Below are positions 14,053 through 22,611 of a DNA stretch of 36,006 bases, piece after piece (positions within the stretch are counted from its first letter, which is position 1; each line of letters starts with the position of its first letter). The notes beneath the pieces were generated by a model, which was not told where the DNA came from, did no database searches, and was given only the letters and a program-made list of their open reading frames with translations. This DNA is from a virus. A program made the translations under genes and the position numbers. Location of the stretch: positions 1 to 36,006 of IMG/VR virus record IMGVR_UViG_3300003324_000504. The stretch is one strand, 5' to 3'.

Positions 14053-14877
14053 ATGGGTGTAAACGCTACACAAGTTCGCGGAGATGAGCGCACGGACGCT
14101 CTCGCGGAAATGAACCGCAGAGAGGTCCAGTACGAACCCGAAGAAATCGTGGAGTACGCGGAACAGAATTTGATTCACATCTACAACGTGTCGCCGTATG
14201 CGCACGTCATCCGCCACCCTTCAATTGGAGCCTTGACAATTCCCGCTTGCCCGCAAGGGAGACAGTATTCAGAAGCGGCGGTAATTAAGGGCACCGTTCC
14301 CTACGGCGTTCCGGTTGACATGAAAGCCGTGGAAATCCGCCGGGATTCAGGGCGATTCTTTGCGCTCGATCTTCTCGGCGTGGGGCCGTTCAAGCGGCAG
14401 GAGAACTCCCTTCTCCGCTGGGGAGTTTTCATCGCCGCCGACGATACGTTTGATGAAAAAGATGTGACCAATATCCGCGTTGCCACGGACAAGAATGGCA
14501 AGCCGATCATGCTCTCGCTCCCGCGCTGGGCGAAGTCCGGCAAACTCGGTAAGGTCCCAACAAAGAAAGAACTGGCAAAGGCCAACGAGAGGCTTGCGGA
14601 AACTGATGCCGCACTGATCCTCGAAGCTGATGAATACTGGAATCAGGGACCACAGCACCACATCAACATAGTCAAGCAGCACCGCGAAGCCCTACGGAGA
14701 CGCGGACAGTCGCGCCCGTGGGATCAGCCCATTCAGACTCTCACAGATTGCCCTGGGTGCCAAGAGAAGATCAAGCCTGGAGTCGTAGTGCATACCTGCG
14801 GCGCAGTTCTTGATTGGGATCGCGCTATTGCGCTTGGAATTAAGAAAGCCTCGGACCGACCTAACCACGCCGCCTAA
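14053..14877 (+). CDS. Virion-region protein with C-terminal zinc ribbon, 274 aa
   Basis: The start follows the previous stop by three bases (ribosome site AGAGGAAAGG). Residues 30-120 look beta-rich (NLIHIYNVSPYAHVIRHPSI, then a pleated VPYGVPVDMKAVEI stretch); residues 180-230 are helical and basic. The last 43 residues hold a ribbon C233-x2-C236 ... H247/C249 (DCPGCQEKIKPGVVVHTCG) followed by a helix (DWDRAIALGIKKA). I recall this type of C-terminal zinc-ribbon in phage proteins encoded near capsid genes, but its function is unknown. It overlaps the next gene as TAATG. Confidence 0.65.
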   Translation: MGVNATQVRGDERTDALAEMNRREVQYEPEEIVEYAEQNLIHIYNVSPYAHVIRHPSIGALTIPACPQGRQYSEAAVIKGTVPYGVPVDMKAVEIRRDSGRFFALDLLGVGPFKRQENSLLRWGVFIAADDTFDEKDVTNIRVATDKNGKPIMLSLPRWAKSGKLGKVPTKKELAKANERLAETDAALILEADEYWNQGPQHHINIVKQHREALRRRGQSRPWDQPIQTLTDCPGCQEKIKPGVVVHTCGAVLDWDRAIALGIKKASDRPNHAA

Positions 14878-15656
14878 TGCCTGGAGTAGTAACCAATCCA
14901 TACGATACCGCTGAATATGTATTGAATCTCACTCGTTCTCTTGGGAACGATGCGATTCAATCTCTAGCGGGTGCGCTGCTCGCGGATAGCCAACCCTACA
15001 CGGTTGTGTATCTGAATTCGGCCTATCGTTACGTTCAACGGAAACTTGCGAACTCCGGCGTTCAGACACTTAAGCGGAGAATCATTCTTACTCAGCTTCC
15101 GGTGATTTCATCCATTGACCCTGGACTGCAATGCGAGATCAGCTATACGGGATTTTTCGATGGGGCCGTGAATCATGCGACGCCAACACTGCCCGCAGAC
15201 TTGTGCTGGCCGCTGAGACTTCGGGAGCGACAGAGTGGAACTACGAATATCTACTCCCCTATGTTCTGCGCCAGAGACGGACTGCAATCAAGGCCGCAGA
15301 GCCTTTACTTGCGGGACTGGACTTACCAGCAGGACAAGATTCTGCTTAACGGCTCAACGCAAGTCAATGACGTGGAACTGATGTATGTGCCGTTCCTGCC
15401 AGACATTCAGCCGGACAACATTCTGCCATTGGGCGAACAGCAGATTCTAATTCTGCGCTCCGAGAACTGCATCGCGGCTTACACATTGGCGGAATTCGCG
15501 GAAGCGCGCGGCTCGGCCCTTGCCGGGGAGATTCGCGCAATGGGTGACCAGTTTCTCAGAGACATCATCGCGTCAGATTCCATGCAGAAACAGCGAGGAA
15601 ATTACCGACGCCAACCCTATAGCCGAAGGGCGCATTCAGGGTGGGCCTGGTACTAA
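14877..15656 (+). CDS. Head-tail connector/adaptor protein (probable), 259 aa
   Basis: Residues 1-75 are largely helical (TAEYVLNLTRSLGNDAIQSL, and LNSAYRYVQRKLANSGVQ), the middle is beta-like (PADLCWPLRLRERQ; RDWTYQQDKILLNGSTQVND), and the C-terminal part is helical with a basic tail (KQRGNYRRQPYSRRAHSGWA). This layout and the place two genes downstream of the coat fit adaptor/head-completion proteins (P22 gp4-like or phage gp6-type connectors) that extend the portal. Sequence similarity by eye is modest, so the role is inference. The ATG overlaps the upstream stop. Confidence 0.5.
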   Translation: MPGVVTNPYDTAEYVLNLTRSLGNDAIQSLAGALLADSQPYTVVYLNSAYRYVQRKLANSGVQTLKRRIILTQLPVISSIDPGLQCEISYTGFFDGAVNHATPTLPADLCWPLRLRERQSGTTNIYSPMFCARDGLQSRPQSLYLRDWTYQQDKILLNGSTQVNDVELMYVPFLPDIQPDNILPLGEQQILILRSENCIAAYTLAEFAEARGSALAGEIRAMGDQFLRDIIASDSMQKQRGNYRRQPYSRRAHSGWAWY

Positions 15657-15668
15657 AGGAGAACAGAG

Positions 15669-16013
15669 ATGGCAATTACCTGGACAGTAACCTATAAAAA
15701 GTCGGCTCCCGCAATCGGGAACGTTCTCGAAGTATATGGAACGCTCTCCGGTTCGGGGACCTACACAACCGGCGGAGACACTCTGAGCTTTCAGAATGAT
15801 TTTGTCAAAGCCAATACTCCACCCGATGTGGTTTATGTTCAATATCAGCCCACGTCGGCACTATCGGCGAACACCGAATTCGTGTTTGTTCAGGGCACAA
15901 CGATTGCAAATGGGAAACTGCAATTGTTCAGCTCAACGAATACGGAGTACTCCGGCTCCGCGCCCACCAACCCCATTCAGTTCGTTGCAGTGTGGTTTAA
16001 CCGCGACATCTAA
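15669..16013 (+). CDS. Small beta-rich virion protein, 114 aa
   Basis: AAAGGAGAA before ATG 15669 is a very strong ribosome site, suggesting high expression. The protein is Thr/Ser/Gly/Val-rich with an all-beta look (WTVTYKKSAPAIGNVLEVYG, residues 5-24; then VVYVQYQPTSALSANTEFVF). It is probably a minor structural or tail-associated protein. The gene overlaps the next as TAATG. No family is recognised. Confidence 0.6.
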   Translation: MAITWTVTYKKSAPAIGNVLEVYGTLSGSGTYTTGGDTLSFQNDFVKANTPPDVVYVQYQPTSALSANTEFVFVQGTTIANGKLQLFSSTNTEYSGSAPTNPIQFVAVWFNRDI

Positions 16014-19000
16014 TGCCTGCTGACGAGCAAGGGGTATCTGTCCCTCTTTCTCTGTTCTCCGGCCTAGTCACGGAACTTGCGGGACCAGGCATTCCAGAGG
16101 GACTTTCCCCAGACAATCAAGACATTGTGTATCTTCCTGGGTCGGTGCAGTCTCGCCCAGGGGCGCACAAGATTCTTTCCACTCCGTTAGGCGTTGTAAC
16201 GGTCGTGTACCAAAAGACCTACACTCAGCCAAACGGAGCGCCGTTGAATCTCTACCTCGATTCTGCCGGGAATCTCTGGAAAGAGGATTTGATTGCTTCG
16301 CCAGGAACAGTGTCACTGCTCACCACGGTTCCAGCGGGAGCTTATGCTCAATCATGTTCCGCGTTCGGGCGTGAATATATCGCCATCTCTGACGCCGAAA
16401 ACGGATTCGGAATCCCGCTGCAATTTGATGGACAGTTTGTTGATCGCGTAACCCAAGACGGGCCTGGGGCCGGACCCACAATCAGTAACGTTCCGCCACT
16501 GACTGCGACAATTCAAGCTACGGGAGCACCGATAGTACTGACCATTGACTCGTCTCCCACGGGGATCATATGGACGGGGTTGCAGGCGGTCGGCTCAGAT
16601 GTTCACCCAACTCTCTACTATACCGCCTTTGGCGTAACAACAACGACGCCACACGGATTATCGGCGGGACAGCAAGTGACGATTGCTGGGTCAACCTCTA
16701 CGCCTAGTGTCAACGGAACGTGGTTCATTCAATCCATCAGCAACAACAACACTTTCAGGATTGCCAGATATGTGCTCTATGGATCACAGGCCAACGGCGG
16801 CGGAGGGACTGCTACCGTAACGGTATCCGCCATCGCGTTATCCCGCCTGAGCAATCTTGTTACCGCCGTGACCTCTGCGCCGCACAATTTCCAACCCGGA
16901 TGGCAGGTGCAGATTTCAGGAGTATCAAATACTAATATCGGAGGTGGGATTGCCTCAATTGCGCGGGACGGAAATGGAATCGTTACTGTAACCACCACGA
17001 CGGCTCACGGCCTGCCAGTAGGCGCGAACATTCAGATCACGGGAGTCACCAACCCAGACACGAGCTATAACGGCACATTCACCGTAGCAACGGTTATTTC
17101 TGACACCAAGTTCACATATTCACAGGGCGGAACTGTAAGTACATCCACACTGGGGACCGGAAACGTCCAAGATATCTGGAACACGACCGCATTTATTCAA
17201 TCGGTTCCGTCAACTACCACGTTCACCTACCAGCAATTAGGGGCGGATGATTCCACGACTAACACCGGGACGGCGACAATCGTCGGCCAAGTCACTGCCG
17301 GAACTCACAACTGCGTCGTAATGTTCCTTACGCGGCAAGGTTATTTGACGCGGCCCTCCGTGCCGGTACAATTTTCGGCCAACGGAAATCAGCAATTGCT
17401 TATTACGGAAATCCCTATCGGTCCGTCAAATGTAGTTGCCCGCGTCCTGGGATTCACCGGGGCACAGGGCGGGAGCTACTTCACGCTGCTCACGGCTCCT
17501 ATCGAAAACGGGCAAGTCGTAGGATCGTCACTTACGATCAACGACAATACCAGCACGACGGCGGTAATCGACTTCTCGGACAATGCCCTATTCGGCGGAC
17601 TTGGCATTGACATTCCAGGAAGAAACCAGTTTGCCCAAGCCGTGCTTGCTCCCGTCTCTGGGTTCTTTGGTTATGCGAATCGCTTGTTTACATGGGGAGA
17701 GCGCACACGAGTACAGAACTTTGTAAACATCGGCTTCGACGGCGGATACGAACCCGCCACATCGCAGGGAAGCGCAGGAAGCGGAACGAATAGCGGCGGC
17801 GGAACTGCATGGACAAACCCGGCCAACATTGGCAGCTCGTCGGTGTATGCGGACGTGAATCAGCCCGCATCTAGCACCTCAGACAACTTGCTGGCGGAAA
17901 ATTTTGGGTTCGCCATAAGCGGAACACCAAACGCCTTGACCTTGAACATTCAGTATTACTGGACGGGAACCCCTGGATTAGTTTTGCCGCAGCTTGTCGT
18001 GCAACTGCTCAAGGCTGGGATTCCGGTAGGTTCGCAGCAGCAAATCTTCCTCACGCCTGCCCAGGGAACGAGCGCAACCCCACTTGCGGCGCAAGTTTCT
18101 CTGTCTGCATCGGGCTTAACCGCTACAGATGTAAACGATCCCGGCTTTGGCGTTCAGTTCTTTGTGCGCGGCGGCTCAAATGGCGCGGACGTATTTGTCC
18201 GAGGGGCGACGCTTTCCGTAAACACAATCCCGCCATTTCCTCTGGGATGGAGTACGGATGGAAGTACATCGGTCACCGGGGCACTGGTAGAACAATCGTA
18301 TTTCGGGTTCACTTACCAGATGACCTCCGCAGGCGGAGCACTTGACTGCTTAATTCAGCAGGGAGCCTTCGAGGATTATTTGGGGATTCCGATTCTTGCT
18401 CCGAACACAGATTACAGCGTCAGGTTCCAGGCGGCGGGATCGGGGACCATTGGCGGGAATCTCACGATTGATATTTTTTCCCCGACCTCCGGCCAACTTG
18501 CCGCTGGGCAATTGGCAATGTCCGACATCGGGAATGACGGAATCTTCCGCTGGTTCACGGTTGATCTTATCGGGACATTACCAACTTCCATTCCCAGCGA
18601 TACGCAGCTCCGCATCTATCAAACGCTCGTACCATCGGGCAGCATAATTACCGTTGACGAACTCGATCCCTTCCCCACGAAACAGCCTTACCGCGTGAAT
18701 CTGATGCGCGGAAGCTATGTCAACGCACCAGAGCAATTCGATCTTGTAACGGGAGACATCGGGCCAGCAAGTGACCCCACGCCGCTACGCTCCATGTTTG
18801 AGATTCGCGGCTCGATGTATATGCAGACCGCAAGCGGGAACCATGAAACTCAGGACAATGCCACAGGCGAACCCTCTACATGGATAGTGCGCGAAGTGTC
18901 GCAGTCGGTCGGATGCCTGTCGCTTAAGGGTTCTGATCCTGGCAAGCTCGGCAGCGGAGACTCTGGAGAACAGTGGCAATTCACCGCATCTCGCGGCGGC

Positions 19001-19807
19001 TTATATCTATTCTGGGGCGGAGAAACAATCAAGGTGTCGCAGGAAATCCAGCCAATCTGGAACCGGATCAACTTCGATGTTCAGAAAACCATCTGGGTAA
19101 AGAATGATGTTGTGGTGCGCCGCTGTTATATCGGAGTGCCCCTAGATACCGCGACTTCTCCGAACGTCATCCTTGTGCTTGATTACCGCGAACTGAATGA
19201 CGCTTCCGCTATCGGTTATACCGCTCCGTTTCGCCAAGCGTCCACTGGCAGAATGATTGCTTCTGAACTCTGCCGCAAATGGACGATCTGGAATCTGGCG
19301 GCGAATTGCGGCGAAATACTTCGCAGAGAAAACAGCCAAGAGTCATTCTGTATCGGCGCGGGCAATGGGATCACGCCAGGGACGGGCGGTTTCGGGAACA
19401 TCTATTTCTTCGATGAAGCGAAACTGACGGACGATGATTACGGCCAGATCGTGCCGTTCTATACGACATATTTCTTCATCAACGCCGATCAAGAGCAGGT
19501 GTTAGGGATTGACTGTCACCGGAAATTGGCGACTTACTTGACGGCATTTATCTCTGGCGTCGGTAAGGTTCAAATCACGCCGCTTTCAGACACGTTGGCG
19601 AATGCTTACCCGCAACTCCCGGCCTACCCTTTGAGCACTTCACAGAACCACGATTACGAGTGGGGCATGAATGTGCCGGGTGATCGCATTGCCCTAAAGT
19701 TCGCCTCAGCCCCGAACACTGGAGAAACGGATAATTCGTTCAACCTGCAAAAACTCTGCTTGACTTTGAAGAAAGAGCCGATGGCTCCGCTTAGAGGCGC
19801 AATCTGA
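16013..19807 (+). CDS. Large tail-hub-like structural protein, 1264 aa
   Basis: The N-terminus (residues 20-55: ELAGPGIPEGLSPDNQDIVY then LPGSVQSRPGAHKI) resembles, in my memory, tail-stabilisation proteins such as P22 gp10, where YLPGxxxxRPG opens the domain. Residues about 205-375 hold two or three short repeats of the HGLxxGxxVxIxGxxxxxxNGTF type (TTPHGLSAGQQVTIAG; TTAHGLPVGANIQITG), like the beta-barrel FCCH-type repeats found in phage structural proteins. Then follow beta-rich segments, and a C-terminal part with several Cys (about 960-1264). It has no tape-measure-like helices. It is the central tail component, as best seen. Confidence 0.6.
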   Translation: MPADEQGVSVPLSLFSGLVTELAGPGIPEGLSPDNQDIVYLPGSVQSRPGAHKILSTPLGVVTVVYQKTYTQPNGAPLNLYLDSAGNLWKEDLIASPGTVSLLTTVPAGAYAQSCSAFGREYIAISDAENGFGIPLQFDGQFVDRVTQDGPGAGPTISNVPPLTATIQATGAPIVLTIDSSPTGIIWTGLQAVGSDVHPTLYYTAFGVTTTTPHGLSAGQQVTIAGSTSTPSVNGTWFIQSISNNNTFRIARYVLYGSQANGGGGTATVTVSAIALSRLSNLVTAVTSAPHNFQPGWQVQISGVSNTNIGGGIASIARDGNGIVTVTTTTAHGLPVGANIQITGVTNPDTSYNGTFTVATVISDTKFTYSQGGTVSTSTLGTGNVQDIWNTTAFIQSVPSTTTFTYQQLGADDSTTNTGTATIVGQVTAGTHNCVVMFLTRQGYLTRPSVPVQFSANGNQQLLITEIPIGPSNVVARVLGFTGAQGGSYFTLLTAPIENGQVVGSSLTINDNTSTTAVIDFSDNALFGGLGIDIPGRNQFAQAVLAPVSGFFGYANRLFTWGERTRVQNFVNIGFDGGYEPATSQGSAGSGTNSGGGTAWTNPANIGSSSVYADVNQPASSTSDNLLAENFGFAISGTPNALTLNIQYYWTGTPGLVLPQLVVQLLKAGIPVGSQQQIFLTPAQGTSATPLAAQVSLSASGLTATDVNDPGFGVQFFVRGGSNGADVFVRGATLSVNTIPPFPLGWSTDGSTSVTGALVEQSYFGFTYQMTSAGGALDCLIQQGAFEDYLGIPILAPNTDYSVRFQAAGSGTIGGNLTIDIFSPTSGQLAAGQLAMSDIGNDGIFRWFTVDLIGTLPTSIPSDTQLRIYQTLVPSGSIITVDELDPFPTKQPYRVNLMRGSYVNAPEQFDLVTGDIGPASDPTPLRSMFEIRGSMYMQTASGNHETQDNATGEPSTWIVREVSQSVGCLSLKGSDPGKLGSGDSGEQWQFTASRGGLYLFWGGETIKVSQEIQPIWNRINFDVQKTIWVKNDVVVRRCYIGVPLDTATSPNVILVLDYRELNDASAIGYTAPFRQASTGRMIASELCRKWTIWNLAANCGEILRRENSQESFCIGAGNGITPGTGGFGNIYFFDEAKLTDDDYGQIVPFYTTYFFINADQEQVLGIDCHRKLATYLTAFISGVGKVQITPLSDTLANAYPQLPAYPLSTSQNHDYEWGMNVPGDRIALKFASAPNTGETDNSFNLQKLCLTLKKEPMAPLRGAI

Positions 19808-20358
19808 TGCCGAACTTTTCAGTTCCCAATCTGGCTTACATAAATCAAGACGATTCCCGCTATGCCGAAGCGTTTAAGGCTATCGAGAACGCACTAAATA
19901 CCATCGCCTCACAGACGGCGGCATCAGCGGCAGGACCGCAGATCAGTTCGCCACGACCGGCCAACCTGCAAGTCTCAGCAGCGGGCGGCGTTTATGACAT
20001 CGCAATCACCGACGATGCCCCTATCCAGCGCGGAGTCGAATACTTCCTCGAATATTCGACTACTCCGGCATTCAACCAGCCAACAGTGATTCATCTGGGT
20101 ACGACTCGTAACCACAGAGTATTTCTCGGCAACCAGACGTTTTACTGGAGAGCCTACAGCCAATATGGACCCGCTTCTGCCCCATCTGCGCCTGTGTACT
20201 TTGGCGGATCGCAGAATCCGACTCCGGTAGCAGGCGGCGGAACAATCACCGGCCCGATTCCACTCGCAAGCAAGGGCAGCGGCACGGCGAAAAGCGATGG
20301 ACTGGACGGCGGCGCAGGTTATGGAAAGAAACCCACGCGAGGGTTGCCGAGCCTGTGA
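19807..20358 (+). CDS. Minor tail/fibre-type protein with FN3-like domain, 183 aa
   Basis: ATG 19807 overlaps the upstream stop (ATGC/TGA region). Residues 1-35 are helical; residues 48-130 (ANLQVSAAGGVYDIAITDDA and EYFLEYSTTPAFNQPTVIHL, through TFYWRAYSQYGPASAPS) have the strand pattern of a fibronectin-III-like beta-sandwich, including the YSTTP and YWRAY positions. The tail is Gly/Ser-rich and disordered. It probably decorates the tail hub or anchors fibres. The name is descriptive, as I see no established family. Confidence 0.5.
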   Translation: MPNFSVPNLAYINQDDSRYAEAFKAIENALNTIASQTAASAAGPQISSPRPANLQVSAAGGVYDIAITDDAPIQRGVEYFLEYSTTPAFNQPTVIHLGTTRNHRVFLGNQTFYWRAYSQYGPASAPSAPVYFGGSQNPTPVAGGGTITGPIPLASKGSGTAKSDGLDGGAGYGKKPTRGLPSL

Positions 20359-20759
20359 AAGTTCGCCAGTGTGAATCGGCTGACTTCCCGCAACTGACGC
20401 GGCTTTTCGAGGAACATGGATTTTCTTATGTGCTGCCGGACCGCCGGGAATTCGTGGCGGCGCAGGTCATAGACGACAACGGCGTACAGATGGCAATCCT
20501 GGCGCGGCCCACAGTAGAGCTTTACATGCTCTCGAATCCTACCTGGAAAACGCCGCAGATGAGATTTGAGGCTCTCTCGAAATTGCATGAGTCCATGCGG
20601 CTGGAATTGCGAAGCAAGGGCTTCCGCGATGTTCATGTGTGGGTGCCGCCGCAGAAGAAAAGTTTTGTGCAGAGACTAAAGAAAAGTTTCGGCTGGACTG
20701 GCGACGGTTCACCGGAATGGACGTGCTTGACTCGTTCAACGGAAGCGAGGGTTAGCTAA
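20355..20759 (+). CDS. GNAT-like acetyltransferase-fold protein, 134 aa (GTG start)
   Basis: GTG 20355 overlaps the previous stop (GTGA). The start (KVRQCESADFPQLTRLFEEH) and the VIDDNGVQMAILARPTVEL strand pair look like a small GNAT fold, and the C-terminal part has a helix (FEALSKLHESMRLELRSKGF) and a RDVHVWVPPQ strand. The acetyl-CoA-binding QxxGxG/A loop is not clearly present, so it may be a catalytically dead fold used structurally, or a very divergent enzyme. Short GNAT-like proteins in phage tail modules are known to me, but their substrate is not. Confidence 0.5.
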   Translation: MKVRQCESADFPQLTRLFEEHGFSYVLPDRREFVAAQVIDDNGVQMAILARPTVELYMLSNPTWKTPQMRFEALSKLHESMRLELRSKGFRDVHVWVPPQKKSFVQRLKKSFGWTGDGSPEWTCLTRSTEARVS

Positions 20760-20760
20760 A

Positions 20761-21336
20761 GTGGCGCGCGGAGCAACCAACCAGGCAAATCAGAGTTTTC
20801 GGGAAGCAACTAATACATTCAACACGGGAACACAGAATTCCAGCCAGCTTTATAGGCAACTGTTCCCCATACTCAAGGGCGAAGCATTGAACCCGCAAGG
20901 GTTCGCCCCTCAAGACTTGAATGCGATGAATACCGCGTCGCAGGAATCCGTTGGCGGTTCTACGGCCGGCGCGGTAAGCGAAGGCAATCTTCAAGCTGCA
21001 CGAACCCGCAATGCTGGCGGATTTGCGCCTGCGCTGGATGAAGCTGCGCGATCTGGCGGAAGAACACTGGCAAAGAACGCACAAGATGTGCAGACGAAAA
21101 ACGCAATGCTACGAGAGTCAAACAGACAAGCGGGCATTGGCGGGTTGGGCGATCTCTACGGCCAGAACTCAAGGAACATGCTCTCCGCTCTGGGATTAGG
21201 AAATCAGGCTACAGAAAACGCAATCAACTCCGGCAAGACTGGATGGTTCCAGAATATGTTGGGCCTCATAAACGCGCTCAAGCCGACCGGGTCAGTTGGC
21301 GGCGGGCAGCAGGCAAGTTTCGGTATCGGCGGATAA
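20761..21336 (+). CDS. Internal virion/ejection-type protein (possible), 191 aa
   Basis: The start (GTG 20761, two bases after a TAA) follows GAGGG at 20747. The sequence is Gln/Asn/Gly/Ala-rich and helical in parts (NQANQSFREATNTFNTGTQN, residues 7-26) with Ala-Gly patches (SVGGSTAGAVSEGNLQAART), ending in a Gly-rich tail. Such composition is typical of the small internal virion proteins that podoviruses eject ahead of the DNA. No direct family match is visible. It precedes two similar larger proteins, a normal ejection-protein cluster layout. Confidence 0.5.
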   Translation: MARGATNQANQSFREATNTFNTGTQNSSQLYRQLFPILKGEALNPQGFAPQDLNAMNTASQESVGGSTAGAVSEGNLQAARTRNAGGFAPALDEAARSGGRTLAKNAQDVQTKNAMLRESNRQAGIGGLGDLYGQNSRNMLSALGLGNQATENAINSGKTGWFQNMLGLINALKPTGSVGGGQQASFGIGG

Positions 21337-22611
21337 ATGGCGACTCCCCCAATCCTCAGCCCCGAAGATGAATTGAAGCGGCAGTTAGGCTTGGTTCCCA
21401 ACCCTGCTGGGTTTGGGACTCCGCCGCCCGTTCAGCCTCCACCTACTGCTGGCGGAATTGTGCCTGCCGCGAAGCCCGTACCCATCGCAACTCCGTCAAA
21501 TGTCACGCCCATCGTTCCACAACAGAGACAGACGGACACGGATGAACTCAACCGGCTGAAGAATTCTCCTGCGGGAGTTGAGCAGTTGCAACACAAGCAT
21601 CCCATCCTGGGAACCATCGCGCGAATCGGAGACATCGCGCTTAGTTCCCTGTTCCCAACAATAGCAACGCAGATTCCAGGGACAGAGTTGCGCCACGCGG
21701 CACTGGTCAATCGAGAACAGGGACGTGTAGCTAATGACCTGGCGGGTGAAAAAACCGAAGCGGAAACGCAGAATCTACAGGATCAGCCCGAAGTCAGAGC
21801 TGCGAAGTTGGAACTGGAGCAAGAGAAGCAAAACGAAACCGCCCAGCACAATCAGGATCAAAACTCGCAGCAGTTACGCAAGCTCGGATTAAAGACGGAC
21901 ACCAGCGGGCAGATTGTCCCCGTTGCTTATGAGGAAATGTCGCCACAGGAACAGGCCGTACACGACCTCAAGGAATCACAGAAAGAAGCGCAGGACGCGA
22001 GAGCGCAGCTTGATATAGCGAAGTCTGATCCGAACTCCCCACTCTATCAACAGACGCTCCGTAGGTTGCAGGTAGCGGAGCAGAATTCCAGAAACGCTGC
22101 CGCGAGAATCGGCCTCAGCAATGCACAGTTCCAGAATAAGTTGCAGGAACAGGAATTAATCAAGCCCAGCGGCCAGACGCAAAGCAGGGCCAGTGCGGCC
22201 CAGGCCGCAATGGACTTAATTCCGAAACTCCAAGAAGCTGTCAAGGCGCACGGCGATCAGTTAGGGCCGATAGTTGGCAGACTCAATCGCGGAGAACTGG
22301 CAATCGGCAATGTTCCGCCAGATATTGCCCAGCTCTATACGGAGATGGAATCGTTCAATGCCTTGCAACCCGCCATTCATGGATTCAGATCAGCGGAGTT
22401 CGTCAAAGATTGGAAGACGGCACTCGGAAGCCTGGAACGCGACCCGCAAGCATTCATCCATGGGCTAGAAGGTTTACGCCCAACGATGGAATCGGTAGCA
22501 AAGGAAGGCCGTACCTACCACAAACGCACGGTTGAAGGACGGGATACACTCGCAGAGAAAGTGATCGAGTACGTTCGCGGCGCAGACGGCAAGCTCCACC
22601 CTAAACAATGA
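21337..22611 (+). CDS. Coiled-coil internal virion/ejection-type protein (possible), 424 aa
   Basis: The start directly follows the previous stop. Residues 10-60 are proline-rich and disordered. Residues 85-115 include a hydrophobic amphipathic stretch (LGTIARIGDIALSSLFPTIA). Residues 135-270 are strongly helical and Glu/Gln/Lys-rich (AKLELEQEKQNETAQHNQDQ; EAQDARAQLDIAKSDPN), probably coiled coil. Residues 280-424 form another helical, more ordered part. This composition is typical of ejected virion proteins in podoviruses. It shares ATGA with the next gene. The function is inferred from composition and position. Confidence 0.5.
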   Translation: MATPPILSPEDELKRQLGLVPNPAGFGTPPPVQPPPTAGGIVPAAKPVPIATPSNVTPIVPQQRQTDTDELNRLKNSPAGVEQLQHKHPILGTIARIGDIALSSLFPTIATQIPGTELRHAALVNREQGRVANDLAGEKTEAETQNLQDQPEVRAAKLELEQEKQNETAQHNQDQNSQQLRKLGLKTDTSGQIVPVAYEEMSPQEQAVHDLKESQKEAQDARAQLDIAKSDPNSPLYQQTLRRLQVAEQNSRNAAARIGLSNAQFQNKLQEQELIKPSGQTQSRASAAQAAMDLIPKLQEAVKAHGDQLGPIVGRLNRGELAIGNVPPDIAQLYTEMESFNALQPAIHGFRSAEFVKDWKTALGSLERDPQAFIHGLEGLRPTMESVAKEGRTYHKRTVEGRDTLAEKVIEYVRGADGKLHPKQ

